From positions 1 through 5,995 of the forward strand of contig DYOT01000084.1 of assembly GCA_020720345.1 (NCBI GenBank): a DNA stretch of 5,995 nucleotides, given 5' to 3'. The notes under the pieces were generated by a model. It ran no database searches, was not told the origin of the DNA, and was given only the letters and a program-made list of their open reading frames with translations. The stretch is from Candidatus Caenarcanum sp. Lineage in GTDB: Bacteria; Cyanobacteriota; Vampirovibrionia; Gastranaerophilales; UBA9971. Positions within the stretch are counted from its first letter, which is position 1; each line of letters opens with the position of its first letter. Of the stretch, positions 1 to 5,995 are shown piece by piece. Position numbers and translations under genes: made by a program.

Positions 1-47
1 AATTCCGAACTCTTTCTGTTTTTTATTTGGTTTGGCAATGGCTAAAT
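1..47. other. Short region downstream of the helicase gene, nothing recognised
   Basis: This stretch lies beyond the helicase stop codon and runs to the window edge. On the minus strand it reads AT-rich, with an A-run, and I see no GC-rich hairpin followed by a T-run that would end the helicase transcript. It is too short to tell whether the operon continues or another gene begins outside the window. Confidence 0.5.
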
Positions 48-2366
48 TTAAAATACATCAGAAATCGGATCGCGGTTTATGCAATCAATAGCCATGCCGG
101 CACTTTTTACAAGCTCGGCAGGCACTTCCTTGATATTTGTAATCTGTCTTAAAAGATCCATTGTTCTTTTGAAAATCCTGACAATGCCGCCTTCATTAGT
201 TTCCAGTCCTTCAATAAGGGAATCCCATTCCTCTCCAAGCACCCAGTTTTCAATTAAAGCTGAGTAATCAGCATTTAGAAGTATTGGCGTATAAACATTT
301 TGTTCCTGCTGAATACGCATAAGCCACCGCATTAAATCATTGCTTTCATGAAGGGTTTTTCGCACTTTTCTGCTTATTCGGAATTTCTGATATGTCTCTG
401 TTCTTACTTCTTCTGTTACAACAGCGCAAAGAACAGCAGCCAGCTCCGAGGGGGCTAAATCATTCAAAAGCCCTCTTTGAATAAGTTCTATAAAGAAAAT
501 TTCATTTTCAGTCCGTGCAGAAGCAGTCATTAAGCCTTTTTTTGTAGGATAATTGTCTTCGAGATGACCTGTTATTTCTGCAACTTTCATTAAATTTAAA
601 AACTGTCGCCAATAAATGTCTTTTTCATATTCAATGCCTTCAGTAATTTTTCTATGTTTTTTCAAAAATCTTGGCAAAATATCCAGATCTTTAATATGTT
701 TTCTGTATTTTTTACACATTTCGCATTTTGACTTAAATACCTTGTCATAAAGTTCTTTAGCTTTTTCTGTGTATTCTGCGACTTCTGGAGTGTTAGCAAT
801 GCCTGCTTCTCGAGCCTGTTTTTTTAATGTTTTGGCTACTTTTGCGTGCTGAATATATAAATTTTTGTGCTTGCTGTATTCCAGAACATCCTGATTTGTT
901 AATTTATAAGGGCATTCAAAATTTTCAATCTGTTCTATAATCTGTCTGATTTTTTCCTGCTCTGTATAAAGAGGCTTTAATCTTTCTGTTGCTGTGTGAT
1001 AACCGAAACTTTTCAGTATAAGCTCTCTGGCATCACCAATACTAAACCTCTGAAGCAGGTTTAAAACCATTGAATATCCGGGGGTGAATCTGCTTTCAAG
1101 CGGATTAGCTTCAGAAGAGGCGAGCTCTGCAATTTCTTCGGGACGATGGAATGAATCTCCAATGGTTACTACATATCCTACTTCATCCATGCCTCTTCTT
1201 CCGGCTCTTCCCGACATCTGAAGAAACTCGCTTGGGGTCAAAACCCTGTGTCCTTCGTCGGAACGTTTGCTTATAGAGCTTATTATTGTTGTTCTTGCCG
1301 GCATGTTTATTCCTGCGGCGAGTGTTTCCGTAGCAAAAACAACTTTTATTAAGCCCTGCTGGAATAATCTTTCTATTAAGCCTTTCCATCCAGGCAATAA
1401 GCCGGCATGATGAGTGGCAACACCGGAATATAAATACTCAAGCTGCTTGTTTTTCGCCAAATACGGATTATCTAAAATATATTCATCAATAATTTGCGAT
1501 AATCTTCTTTCTTCAAACTGGTTTAAAAGCTTTAATTTAGAGCAATCTTCAAGGTATTTATTACATTTTTTCCTGCTGAAAGTAAAATAAATCGCAGGAA
1601 GCATGTCTTTTTCAAAAAGAATTTTTACAAGCTTAACATGTGTTTTTTCCGGCTCACGGCTTCTTTGAGGGTGGAAAGGTCTTCTTTCAGGTTTGATGCT
1701 GTTGTTAAGAGTTTTTCCGCCACTGAAAAGCGGCACAATTTTATGTTCCATGGATTGAGCAAAGTAAAAATGCCTTAAAGGTACAGGTCTAAAATCGCTA
1801 TTAACAAGCTCTGTATGGTCATGAACATTGTTAATCCAATTTGTAAGTTCGCCTGCGTTTGAGATAGTGGCAGAAAGAGCAATTATTTGAATATTATTGG
1901 GGCAGTAAATAATGCTTTCTTCCCATACAGTCCCTCTTTGTTCGTCATTCATGTAGTGAACTTCGTCAAGAATGACGTATTTAACATTTTTAAGGTTTTC
2001 TTCTACCCGTCCCAGATTGGTGCCATAGAGCATATTCCTGAAAACTTCAGTGGTCATAACAATAATTTGACCATCTCTGTTTATGGAAGTATCACCCGTA
2101 AGAAGTCCGGTTCTTTCTTCACCGTATTTTGCGGAAAAATCGTTAAATTTCTGGTTGCTTAATGCTTTTAGCGGAGTGGTATAAAAAATTCTTTTATTTT
2201 GCTCAATTGCCCGAATTATCGCATGCTCGGCAATAACTGTTTTGCCGGCACCTGTCGGGGCACAAACCACAACACTTTTATCCATATTGATATGTTCGGC
2301 TGCTTCTTTTTGGAAATCATCCAGCTCGAAGCTAAAACCATATTTTTTTTGTTCAAAATCACTCAT
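48..2366 (-). CDS. Ski2/Mtr4-like ATP-dependent RNA helicase (DEAD/DEAH box, DSHCT C-terminus)
   Basis: Superfamily 2 helicase of the Ski2-like group, predicted to unwind structured RNA in the cytoplasm using ATP. Numbering from the chosen start (772 aa): a DDFQ motif at 16-19, Walker A APTGAGKT at 36-43, TTPLKALSNQK (Ia) at 63-73, DEVH (II) at 134-137, SAT (III) at 165-167, motif V around ATETLAAGINMPA at 345-357, and QMSGRAGRRG (VI) at 383-392. A helical, charged middle region (about 460-600) contains C548-x2-C551-x5-H557. The C-terminus (about 610-770) looks like a DSHCT domain, with GGIVRIFKRTMDLLRQI at 726-742. It is shorter than eukaryotic Mtr4/Ski2 (about 1000 aa or more), and I see no KOW-type arch domain. 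An alternative ATG at 2423 would add 19 residues and overlap recR by 56 bp. I prefer the ATG at 2366 because it follows the recR TAA after one base and the family homology begins just after it. Neither start has a strong ribosome binding site. The family call is firm; the RNA substrate is inferred from the family. Confidence 0.93.
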   Translation of the reverse strand: MSDFEQKKYGFSFELDDFQKEAAEHINMDKSVVVCAPTGAGKTVIAEHAIIRAIEQNKRIFYTTPLKALSNQKFNDFSAKYGEERTGLLTGDTSINRDGQIIVMTTEVFRNMLYGTNLGRVEENLKNVKYVILDEVHYMNDEQRGTVWEESIIYCPNNIQIIALSATISNAGELTNWINNVHDHTELVNSDFRPVPLRHFYFAQSMEHKIVPLFSGGKTLNNSIKPERRPFHPQRSREPEKTHVKLVKILFEKDMLPAIYFTFSRKKCNKYLEDCSKLKLLNQFEERRLSQIIDEYILDNPYLAKNKQLEYLYSGVATHHAGLLPGWKGLIERLFQQGLIKVVFATETLAAGINMPARTTIISSISKRSDEGHRVLTPSEFLQMSGRAGRRGMDEVGYVVTIGDSFHRPEEIAELASSEANPLESRFTPGYSMVLNLLQRFSIGDARELILKSFGYHTATERLKPLYTEQEKIRQIIEQIENFECPYKLTNQDVLEYSKHKNLYIQHAKVAKTLKKQAREAGIANTPEVAEYTEKAKELYDKVFKSKCEMCKKYRKHIKDLDILPRFLKKHRKITEGIEYEKDIYWRQFLNLMKVAEITGHLEDNYPTKKGLMTASARTENEIFFIELIQRGLLNDLAPSELAAVLCAVVTEEVRTETYQKFRISRKVRKTLHESNDLMRWLMRIQQEQNVYTPILLNADYSALIENWVLGEEWDSLIEGLETNEGGIVRIFKRTMDLLRQITNIKEVPAELVKSAGMAIDCINRDPISDVF

Positions 2367-2367
2367 T

Positions 2368-2964
2368 TTATAATATTTCTCTTCTGCCCTCAAGGGCTTT
2401 GGCAAGGGTAACTTCATCGGCATACTCTAAATCAGCCCCGACAGGAAGCCCGAATGCTATTCTGGTAACTTTTATGCCTAACGGTTTAATCAGCCTGCTT
2501 AAATAAAGGCTTGTCGCTTCGCCTTCCACAGAAGGATTTAAAGCAAGAATAATTTCTTCGATATCGCTGCCAAGCCTGTTTAAAAGTTCCTTAACTCTTA
2601 AATCATCAGGAGAAATCCCGTCCAGAGGGGAAATTACTCCCTGCAAAACGTGATATAAGCCTTTATATTCCCTTGTTCTTTCAAGGGCAATAAGGTCTCT
2701 TGTTTCTGAAACAACGCAGATGGTATGTTTGTCGCGTCTTTCATCAGAACATATTTCACAGGGATCTTCACTGGACATATTAAAACATGTTCGGCAGTAT
2801 TTAATTTTTTCTTTGGCGTAAATGATTGCATCGCAAAATTTCTGCACCTCGGCAGAAGGCATTTTAAGGATATGGAAAGCCATTCGTTGTGCTGATTTTG
2901 GTCCAATGCCGGGCAGTTTCTGAAATTCTTCTATAAGCCTGGCTAAAGGTTTTGTATATTGCAT
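2368..2964 (-). CDS. recR: Recombination mediator protein RecR
   Basis: RecR works with RecO (and RecF) to load RecA onto SSB-coated single-stranded DNA during gap repair, and forms a ring-shaped clamp in characterised homologs. Numbering from the chosen start (198 aa, the usual family length): an N-terminal helix-hairpin-helix with KLPGIGPKSAQRMAFHIL at 16-33, a four-cysteine zinc site at C57, C60, C69 and C72, then a Toprim domain from about residue 80 (CVVSETRDLIALE at 83-95). The C-terminal segment FGLPVGADLEYADEVTLAKA (171-190) is the family's closing Walker B-like region. All key residues are present. A TTG at 2994 would extend the protein by 10 residues, but the ATG at 2964 has a GAGGA site five bases upstream and gives the standard MxYTxPL start. 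The gene follows ybaB by 71 bp and ends one base before the helicase ATG, so it probably belongs to the same operon. Confidence 0.97.
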   Translation of the reverse strand: MQYTKPLARLIEEFQKLPGIGPKSAQRMAFHILKMPSAEVQKFCDAIIYAKEKIKYCRTCFNMSSEDPCEICSDERRDKHTICVVSETRDLIALERTREYKGLYHVLQGVISPLDGISPDDLRVKELLNRLGSDIEEIILALNPSVEGEATSLYLSRLIKPLGIKVTRIAFGLPVGADLEYADEVTLAKALEGRREIL

Positions 2965-2969
2965 ATTTT

Positions 2970-2974
2970 TCCTC
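2970..2974 (-). promoter_or_regulatory. Ribosome binding site of recR
   Basis: The minus strand reads GAGGA, then five bases, then the ATG at 2964. This spacing decides the recR start in favour of the 198-residue form over the upstream TTG at 2994, which would place this site inside the coding region. Confidence 0.8.
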
Positions 2975-2979
2975 AGAAT

Positions 2980-3025
2980 GAGTTCGCCCGGCAAGCTGGC
3001 AAAGCCGAATTTTTGGGCTTAACTC
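2980..3025 (-). repeat. Imperfect inverted repeat in the ybaB-recR gap
   Basis: On the plus strand GAGTT (2980-2984) and GCCC (2986-2989) pair with GGGC (3015-3018) and AACTC (3021-3025). This gives nine base pairs broken by a 1/2-base internal loop, around a 25-base loop. A competing smaller hairpin is possible: AAGCC (3002-3006) with GGCTT (3016-3020), sharing the same right-hand bases. In the transcript the longer structure ends five bases before the recR ribosome binding site. No T-run follows it, so it does not look like an intrinsic terminator. It could be an RNA processing or translation-control element, or chance pairing. This stretch looks more GC-rich than the other gaps. Confidence 0.4.
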
Positions 3026-3035
3026 CCGCTTCGCC

Positions 3036-3380
3036 TTAAAATAATCCCGGAATATTCATTCCGCCTGTAACTGAACCCATTTTAGCTTCAATCAGACCGG
3101 AAACTTTCTGGTTAGCATCTTTTAGCGCACCGGTAAGAAGATCTTCAAGCATTTCAATTGTGTCTGTGTCGACGCTTTCAGGGTTATCCGGGTTAATGGC
3201 TTCAGGCTTAATTTTTATTGACAGGAATTCATTTTTTCCGTTAAAAACAACCGAAATAACGCCTCCGCCTGATTCTCCTGTTACCTGTATATTTTTTAAT
3301 TCTTCCTGCGCATCTTCCATTTTTTTCTGCATTTGCTGCGCCTGTTTCATCATTTGCTGAATGTTAAAACCCTTCATCAT
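3036..3380 (-). CDS. ybaB: YbaB/EbfC family nucleoid-associated protein
   Basis: A small cytoplasmic DNA-binding protein (114 aa, a typical length). Characterised members dimerise in a tweezer-like shape and bind DNA as nucleoid-associated proteins. The N-terminal helix (about 5-30) is rich in Met, Gln, Lys and Glu (MMKQAQQMQKKMEDAQEEL at 10-28). The family signature follows as VTGESGGGVISVVFNGK at 33-49. Then comes an acidic segment (about 64-81, with DTDTIEMLEDLL at 71-82) and the conserved tail MGSVTGGMNIPGLF at 101-114. Two ATG codons lie in tandem at 3380 and 3377. The first has the better spacing, nine bases, from the GAGGAGG site. The gene precedes recR, an arrangement shared by many bacteria, although the usual upstream partner dnaX is absent here. 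It is likely the first gene of the ybaB-recR-helicase operon. Confidence 0.95.
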   Translation of the reverse strand: MMKGFNIQQMMKQAQQMQKKMEDAQEELKNIQVTGESGGGVISVVFNGKNEFLSIKIKPEAINPDNPESVDTDTIEMLEDLLTGALKDANQKVSGLIEAKMGSVTGGMNIPGLF

Positions 3381-3389
3381 TTTTATCTT

Positions 3390-3396
3390 CCTCCTC
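3390..3396 (-). promoter_or_regulatory. Strong ribosome binding site of ybaB
   Basis: The minus strand reads GAGGAGG, a near-complete anti-16S match and the strongest in the window. It lies nine bases from the ATG at 3380 and twelve from the second ATG at 3377, favouring the first. This fits high expression of an abundant nucleoid protein. Confidence 0.85.
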
Positions 3397-3405
3397 GAGT
3401 TTATG

Positions 3406-3433
3406 TTTATAGCAAGTATATGTTTTAATTCAG
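3406..3433 (-). promoter_or_regulatory. Candidate promoter for the ybaB operon (extended -10)
   Basis: The minus strand carries TGCTATAAA (3414-3406), an extended -10 element (TGN plus TATAAA, five of six consensus). A weak -35 candidate, CTGAAT (3433-3428), lies 16 bases upstream. Transcription would begin a few bases before the ybaB ribosome binding site, giving a short leader. AT-rich DNA yields such matches by chance, so this is a candidate only. The perfect TATAAT at 3447-3452 is the competing choice. Confidence 0.4.
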
Positions 3434-3452
3434 ATTCCTGTTTGGAATTATA
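3434..3452 (-). promoter_or_regulatory. Short inverted repeat next to a perfect -10 hexamer upstream of ybaB
   Basis: ATTCC (3434-3438) and GGAAT (3444-3448) form a perfect five-base inverted repeat around a five-base centre. It overlaps by two bases the minus-strand hexamer TATAAT (3452-3447), a perfect -10 match with no convincing -35 at normal spacing. The arrangement could be an operator over a promoter. The repeat is not followed by a T-run in either direction, so a terminator is unlikely. With such short arms chance is a real possibility. Confidence 0.25.
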
Positions 3453-3509
3453 TATAATAATATTTTACCCGAAACAGTTTTATTAGGTAATGTGCAAATA
3501 GGTACTGAT

Positions 3510-5963
3510 TTATATTTTTGTCAGAATATAAACTGAGCTCAGGACATTGCCCGCAATTTGAGCAAAACTCTTGGCAATTTCCAGCCAATTTATAGGAACA
3601 CCAATTTTTTTGGGAACAAATACAGTGTCTCCCGGTTCTAAAATTACTTTATCAGGGTTTTTTAATTTTTTAACTGACCCGTTGGCTTTAACGATGTATG
3701 CTTTTCTTTTTTTGGACTGTTCTGTAAAGCCACCCACCTTGTTTATATAATACCTTGCAGGCATCCGGGGAATATATGAAACAGCGGTGTTGTTAAGCAC
3801 TTCTCCCATAACCGCAACATATTCTGACCTGTAAGGGATATATATTTCATCGCCGGGCTTAAGCTCAACATTGCTTAAATCGTCCAGTTCCTCAGGATTA
3901 TTGGTGTTTATCTCGATAGTAAGCCTGCCATAATTTTTCTGCGCATAATCTTTTTGTGCTTTTTCTTTTACAATCTCCAGCAAATCCTTCTGGCTGTCCA
4001 TGAAACCCTTTACTTCTTCATTTGATTTGTTGTTGAGAGATTGGATCATATTTACTTTTAAAGCTATTTCTTCCTGTATTTTAACAAGGGAATCTTCGGT
4101 ATTTTTTCTTTGATTTTCGGCTATCGAAGGTCTTAGTAAGACCAGACCTTTCAAGTATGCGTTCTCTTCCAGCCCGTTTGCATTTTTTATTGCGTCTTTT
4201 AATTTCATTCCTTTGCTGTATTTAAAAACCCCCGGAGAATTTACATAACCGAATACACCGACGGTTTCTACGGTTTCATTTGCCTGAAGGTTTCTGAAGA
4301 TGATTTTATCGCCGGATTTTACAGAAACATCGGCTTTAGCATCATTTTTTACAACCAGATCATACAAATATACAATTTTTGTGGGAATATGCTTGCCAGC
4401 TTCTTCCGGCTGAACTTGATTTTCGCTGTCTAAATCTTTTTCTTCTGATGTTTCTGTGATGATAGTATTTATTTGTAAATCAGAATTACTTGTTATTATT
4501 TCAGCGACAAGATTTTTTGTCCTGATTTCGTTGTTTTTATTGCTTACAAATTCAATACAGCTGGAATTTCCAAACCTGACATGTCCGAGAAGCTTTTTCA
4601 GCGTTAAACCTTCCTGATACGGGATAAGACCCGGATTGGTTATATAGCCGGATATTTCAACTGTTTCAGCAGTTGTTGACGGATAAATTTTGATTTTATC
4701 CAGAGGCTGTAATTCAGGATTTATGTCCCCGTTGAAAAAATCAGACAGTGAAACGGGAATATATAATATTTTTCTGTCAATTCCTGATATTCTTTCGATG
4801 ACAGCCTGATCCGCAAAGGTCTGTACTAGCATATCGTCTTTATTTTTAAGGACATCAGTAAGTTTCATCCCGTTTTTATATTGAAAAGAACACGGATGTT
4901 TAACGTTTCCTTCAAGATAAACAAGATTTTCAGGTGAATTATAAATATTGTTGAATGTAATAATATCGCCGTCATTTGGTTTTAAGTTCCATAAATTGCT
5001 ATACTGAATGTCTTTAAGCTGTCTTTGATTTTTTATATTATCAAAACTTTGAATTTGGACATTTTTAGGGTTGATAGAAGGCAGTAAGCCCCCTCCATAA
5101 TTAATAAGCTGTTTCAAAGTTTCATTGTTCCTGAATTCATAAATGCCGGGCACTTTTACGCCTTCTCCCAGAGCGGCAACTTTGCCTATCGGCTTTATAA
5201 AAATTATGTCACCTTCGTCGAATTTAATATTTTTTAAATTTCCGTTTAACAGCGTGTCATAAAGATCTAAAGTTAATTTTGAATTGTTTTTCCTGTTAAT
5301 ATAAATGATTTCTCTTAGTGAACCTGTTTTTAAAACACCGCCTGCAAGACTTAAAGCGTCTATAATGTTGGAACGGCTGTTTAAATAGACGTTGCCCTTG
5401 TATTTAACCTGCCCCGTAATCATAATGGGAAAGCTTCCTGAGTCAGCCAGAGTTACTTTTGTATTTATTTTATCTAGTTTTGCCCCGAGAATTCTTGTTA
5501 TGTCGTTTTCAATGCCGGAAGAAGTCTTTCCTTTTGCATGAATTAATCCAACTCCGGGAATAAAAATATTCCCTTCTTTATCAACAGCCAGTTCGTTTGA
5601 TGATTTAAGAAATTCATTTCCTGTGATAGCTATTAAGTCAATGGAGTCGCCCCAGAAAAAAACATCTATCCTGTCGCCTGTATTAAACCTGTAATCTTTT
5701 GAAATTTTTGAATTTCCCGATAAAAAAATGCCCCTGTCAAAAATATCATAGCCAAACTGCTTTAACTGCATAGAATAAGCAGGATTCAGTTGCTTGCCAG
5801 GAAGCTTTTGCGATTCATTAGCGCTGTCTTCATTATAAAATATTTTTTCTATTGCACTTGAATTTTCCTGTAAGGATTGAGTTTGAGCAGAAATTGATAC
5901 AGAATTTATAAAAAATTGCAGTAACAAAAACAGGTAAATAAACAGATATTTTTTTCTCACCAT
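3510..5963 (-). CDS. Secreted polysaccharide export protein with Poly_export domain and about six SLBB repeats
   Basis: An 817-residue envelope protein related to the Wza/GfcE family, which forms outer-membrane channels for capsule or exopolysaccharide. Residues 1-27 form a signal peptide: MVRKK, a hydrophobic core, and a likely signal peptidase I site after SVSISA. There is no lipobox cysteine, unlike Wza. A Poly_export domain spans about 88-175 (YRFNTGDRIDVFFWGD at 91-106). SLBB-like units begin near 178, 260, 347, 434, 566 and 714, several with a G-x-V-x-x-P-G pattern (GEGVKVPGIYEF, SGYITNPGLIPY, FGYVNSPGVFKY). Most units end in a strand like GDIIFIKP, GDKIIF, GDEIYIP or GDTVFVP. An acidic linker (about 504-522) and a probable coiled coil (about 614-675) break the series. 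The tail from 788 (VPINWLEIAKSF and onward) could be the membrane-associated helix seen in this family. An in-frame TAA two codons upstream rules out an earlier start; ATG at 5963 or GTG at 5960 is used. No glycosyltransferase or tyrosine kinase partner is visible in the window. Confidence 0.9.
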   Translation of the reverse strand: MVRKKYLFIYLFLLLQFFINSVSISAQTQSLQENSSAIEKIFYNEDSANESQKLPGKQLNPAYSMQLKQFGYDIFDRGIFLSGNSKISKDYRFNTGDRIDVFFWGDSIDLIAITGNEFLKSSNELAVDKEGNIFIPGVGLIHAKGKTSSGIENDITRILGAKLDKINTKVTLADSGSFPIMITGQVKYKGNVYLNSRSNIIDALSLAGGVLKTGSLREIIYINRKNNSKLTLDLYDTLLNGNLKNIKFDEGDIIFIKPIGKVAALGEGVKVPGIYEFRNNETLKQLINYGGGLLPSINPKNVQIQSFDNIKNQRQLKDIQYSNLWNLKPNDGDIITFNNIYNSPENLVYLEGNVKHPCSFQYKNGMKLTDVLKNKDDMLVQTFADQAVIERISGIDRKILYIPVSLSDFFNGDINPELQPLDKIKIYPSTTAETVEISGYITNPGLIPYQEGLTLKKLLGHVRFGNSSCIEFVSNKNNEIRTKNLVAEIITSNSDLQINTIITETSEEKDLDSENQVQPEEAGKHIPTKIVYLYDLVVKNDAKADVSVKSGDKIIFRNLQANETVETVGVFGYVNSPGVFKYSKGMKLKDAIKNANGLEENAYLKGLVLLRPSIAENQRKNTEDSLVKIQEEIALKVNMIQSLNNKSNEEVKGFMDSQKDLLEIVKEKAQKDYAQKNYGRLTIEINTNNPEELDDLSNVELKPGDEIYIPYRSEYVAVMGEVLNNTAVSYIPRMPARYYINKVGGFTEQSKKRKAYIVKANGSVKKLKNPDKVILEPGDTVFVPKKIGVPINWLEIAKSFAQIAGNVLSSVYILTKI

Positions 5964-5986
5964 TCCTTAAACGTCCCAGCTTTATA
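5964..5986 (-). promoter_or_regulatory. Possible -10 box and unusually close ribosome binding site for the export gene
   Basis: The minus strand reads TATAAA (5986-5981), 17 bases before the ATG at 5963. AAGGA (5968-5964) directly abuts that ATG. A spacing of zero is poor for initiation. The GTG at 5960 would have three bases of spacing and would give an MRKKY signal peptide start. If TATAAA is a real -10, the leader is only about ten bases long. The -35 region falls too near or beyond the window edge to judge. Confidence 0.3.
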
Positions 5987-5995
5987 AGATGTATA

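Noticed and set aside
79..2411. Several open frames of 60-91 codons on the plus strand and in another minus frame inside the helicase gene
   Set aside because: They lie wholly or almost wholly within a strongly recognised coding sequence, show no family motifs, and are low-complexity phenylalanine/isoleucine/serine-rich translations typical of antisense frames in AT-rich DNA.
2634..2906. A 90-codon minus-strand frame inside recR
   Set aside because: It is an out-of-frame shadow of the intact RecR coding sequence, whose HhH, zinc and Toprim motifs are all in the other frame.
2368..2994. Longer RecR form starting with TTG at 2994
   Set aside because: The ATG at 2964 has a well-spaced GAGGA site and matches the usual RecR N-terminus and length, while the extra ten residues do not resemble the family.
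3160..3360. A 66-codon plus-strand frame opposite ybaB, rich in cysteine and phenylalanine near its end
   Set aside because: The cysteines come from reading the Gln/Met/Lys-rich YbaB helix backwards, and the YbaB family match explains the region.
3434..3448. ATTCC/GGAAT hairpin as a terminator for the export gene
   Set aside because: The stem is only five pairs with two GC pairs, and no T-run follows on the minus strand.
3482..3504. Direct repeat (A/T)TAGGTA at 3482-3489 and 3497-3504, fifteen bases apart
   Set aside because: The units are only 7-8 bases in AT-rich DNA and sit just behind the export gene stop, far from the likely ybaB promoters. A regulator site is possible, but chance explains it equally well.

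Overview
The window carries four genes, all on the minus strand, so transcription runs from high to low coordinates. In that order they are a large secreted SLBB-domain polysaccharide-export protein (3510-5963), the nucleoid-associated protein YbaB/EbfC (3036-3380), the recombination mediator RecR (2368-2964) and a Ski2/Mtr4-like ATP-dependent RNA helicase with a C-terminal DSHCT domain (48-2366). The DNA is AT-rich and tightly packed. The longest gap is 129 bp, and no tRNA, rRNA, mobile element or CRISPR array was seen.

The export protein, with a signal peptide, a Poly_export domain and SLBB repeats, implies a Gram-negative-type envelope with an outer membrane. A bacterial Ski2-like helicase ending in DSHCT is typical of cyanobacteria and relatives and of actinobacteria. 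With the low GC and diderm envelope, this leans toward a non-photosynthetic cyanobacterial relative (Melainabacteria/Vampirovibrionia type). That placement is inference from family distributions, not something the sequence proves.

Layout: at the right edge the export gene starts 32 bp inside the window, with a possible -10 box and an oddly placed ribosome binding site. After it comes the 129-bp gap (3381-3509), the only clear transcriptional break, holding candidate promoters and a strong ribosome binding site for ybaB. The ybaB, recR and helicase genes look like one operon: 71 bp separates ybaB from recR, with an imperfect inverted repeat, and recR and the helicase are only 1 bp apart (TAA-A-ATG). 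The last 47 bp hold no recognisable feature.

ybaB-recR is a widely conserved bacterial pair, usually behind dnaX. Here the gene upstream of ybaB is an unrelated envelope gene and the gene downstream of recR is a helicase predicted to act on RNA. YbaB and RecR act on DNA (nucleoid binding; RecFOR gap repair). The tight junction suggests the helicase is co-expressed and perhaps translationally coupled to recR. No wholly new system is evident. The points most worth a second look are the recR-helicase junction, the helicase's reduced stalk with its cysteine motif, the recR leader repeat, and the six-SLBB, non-lipoprotein exporter.
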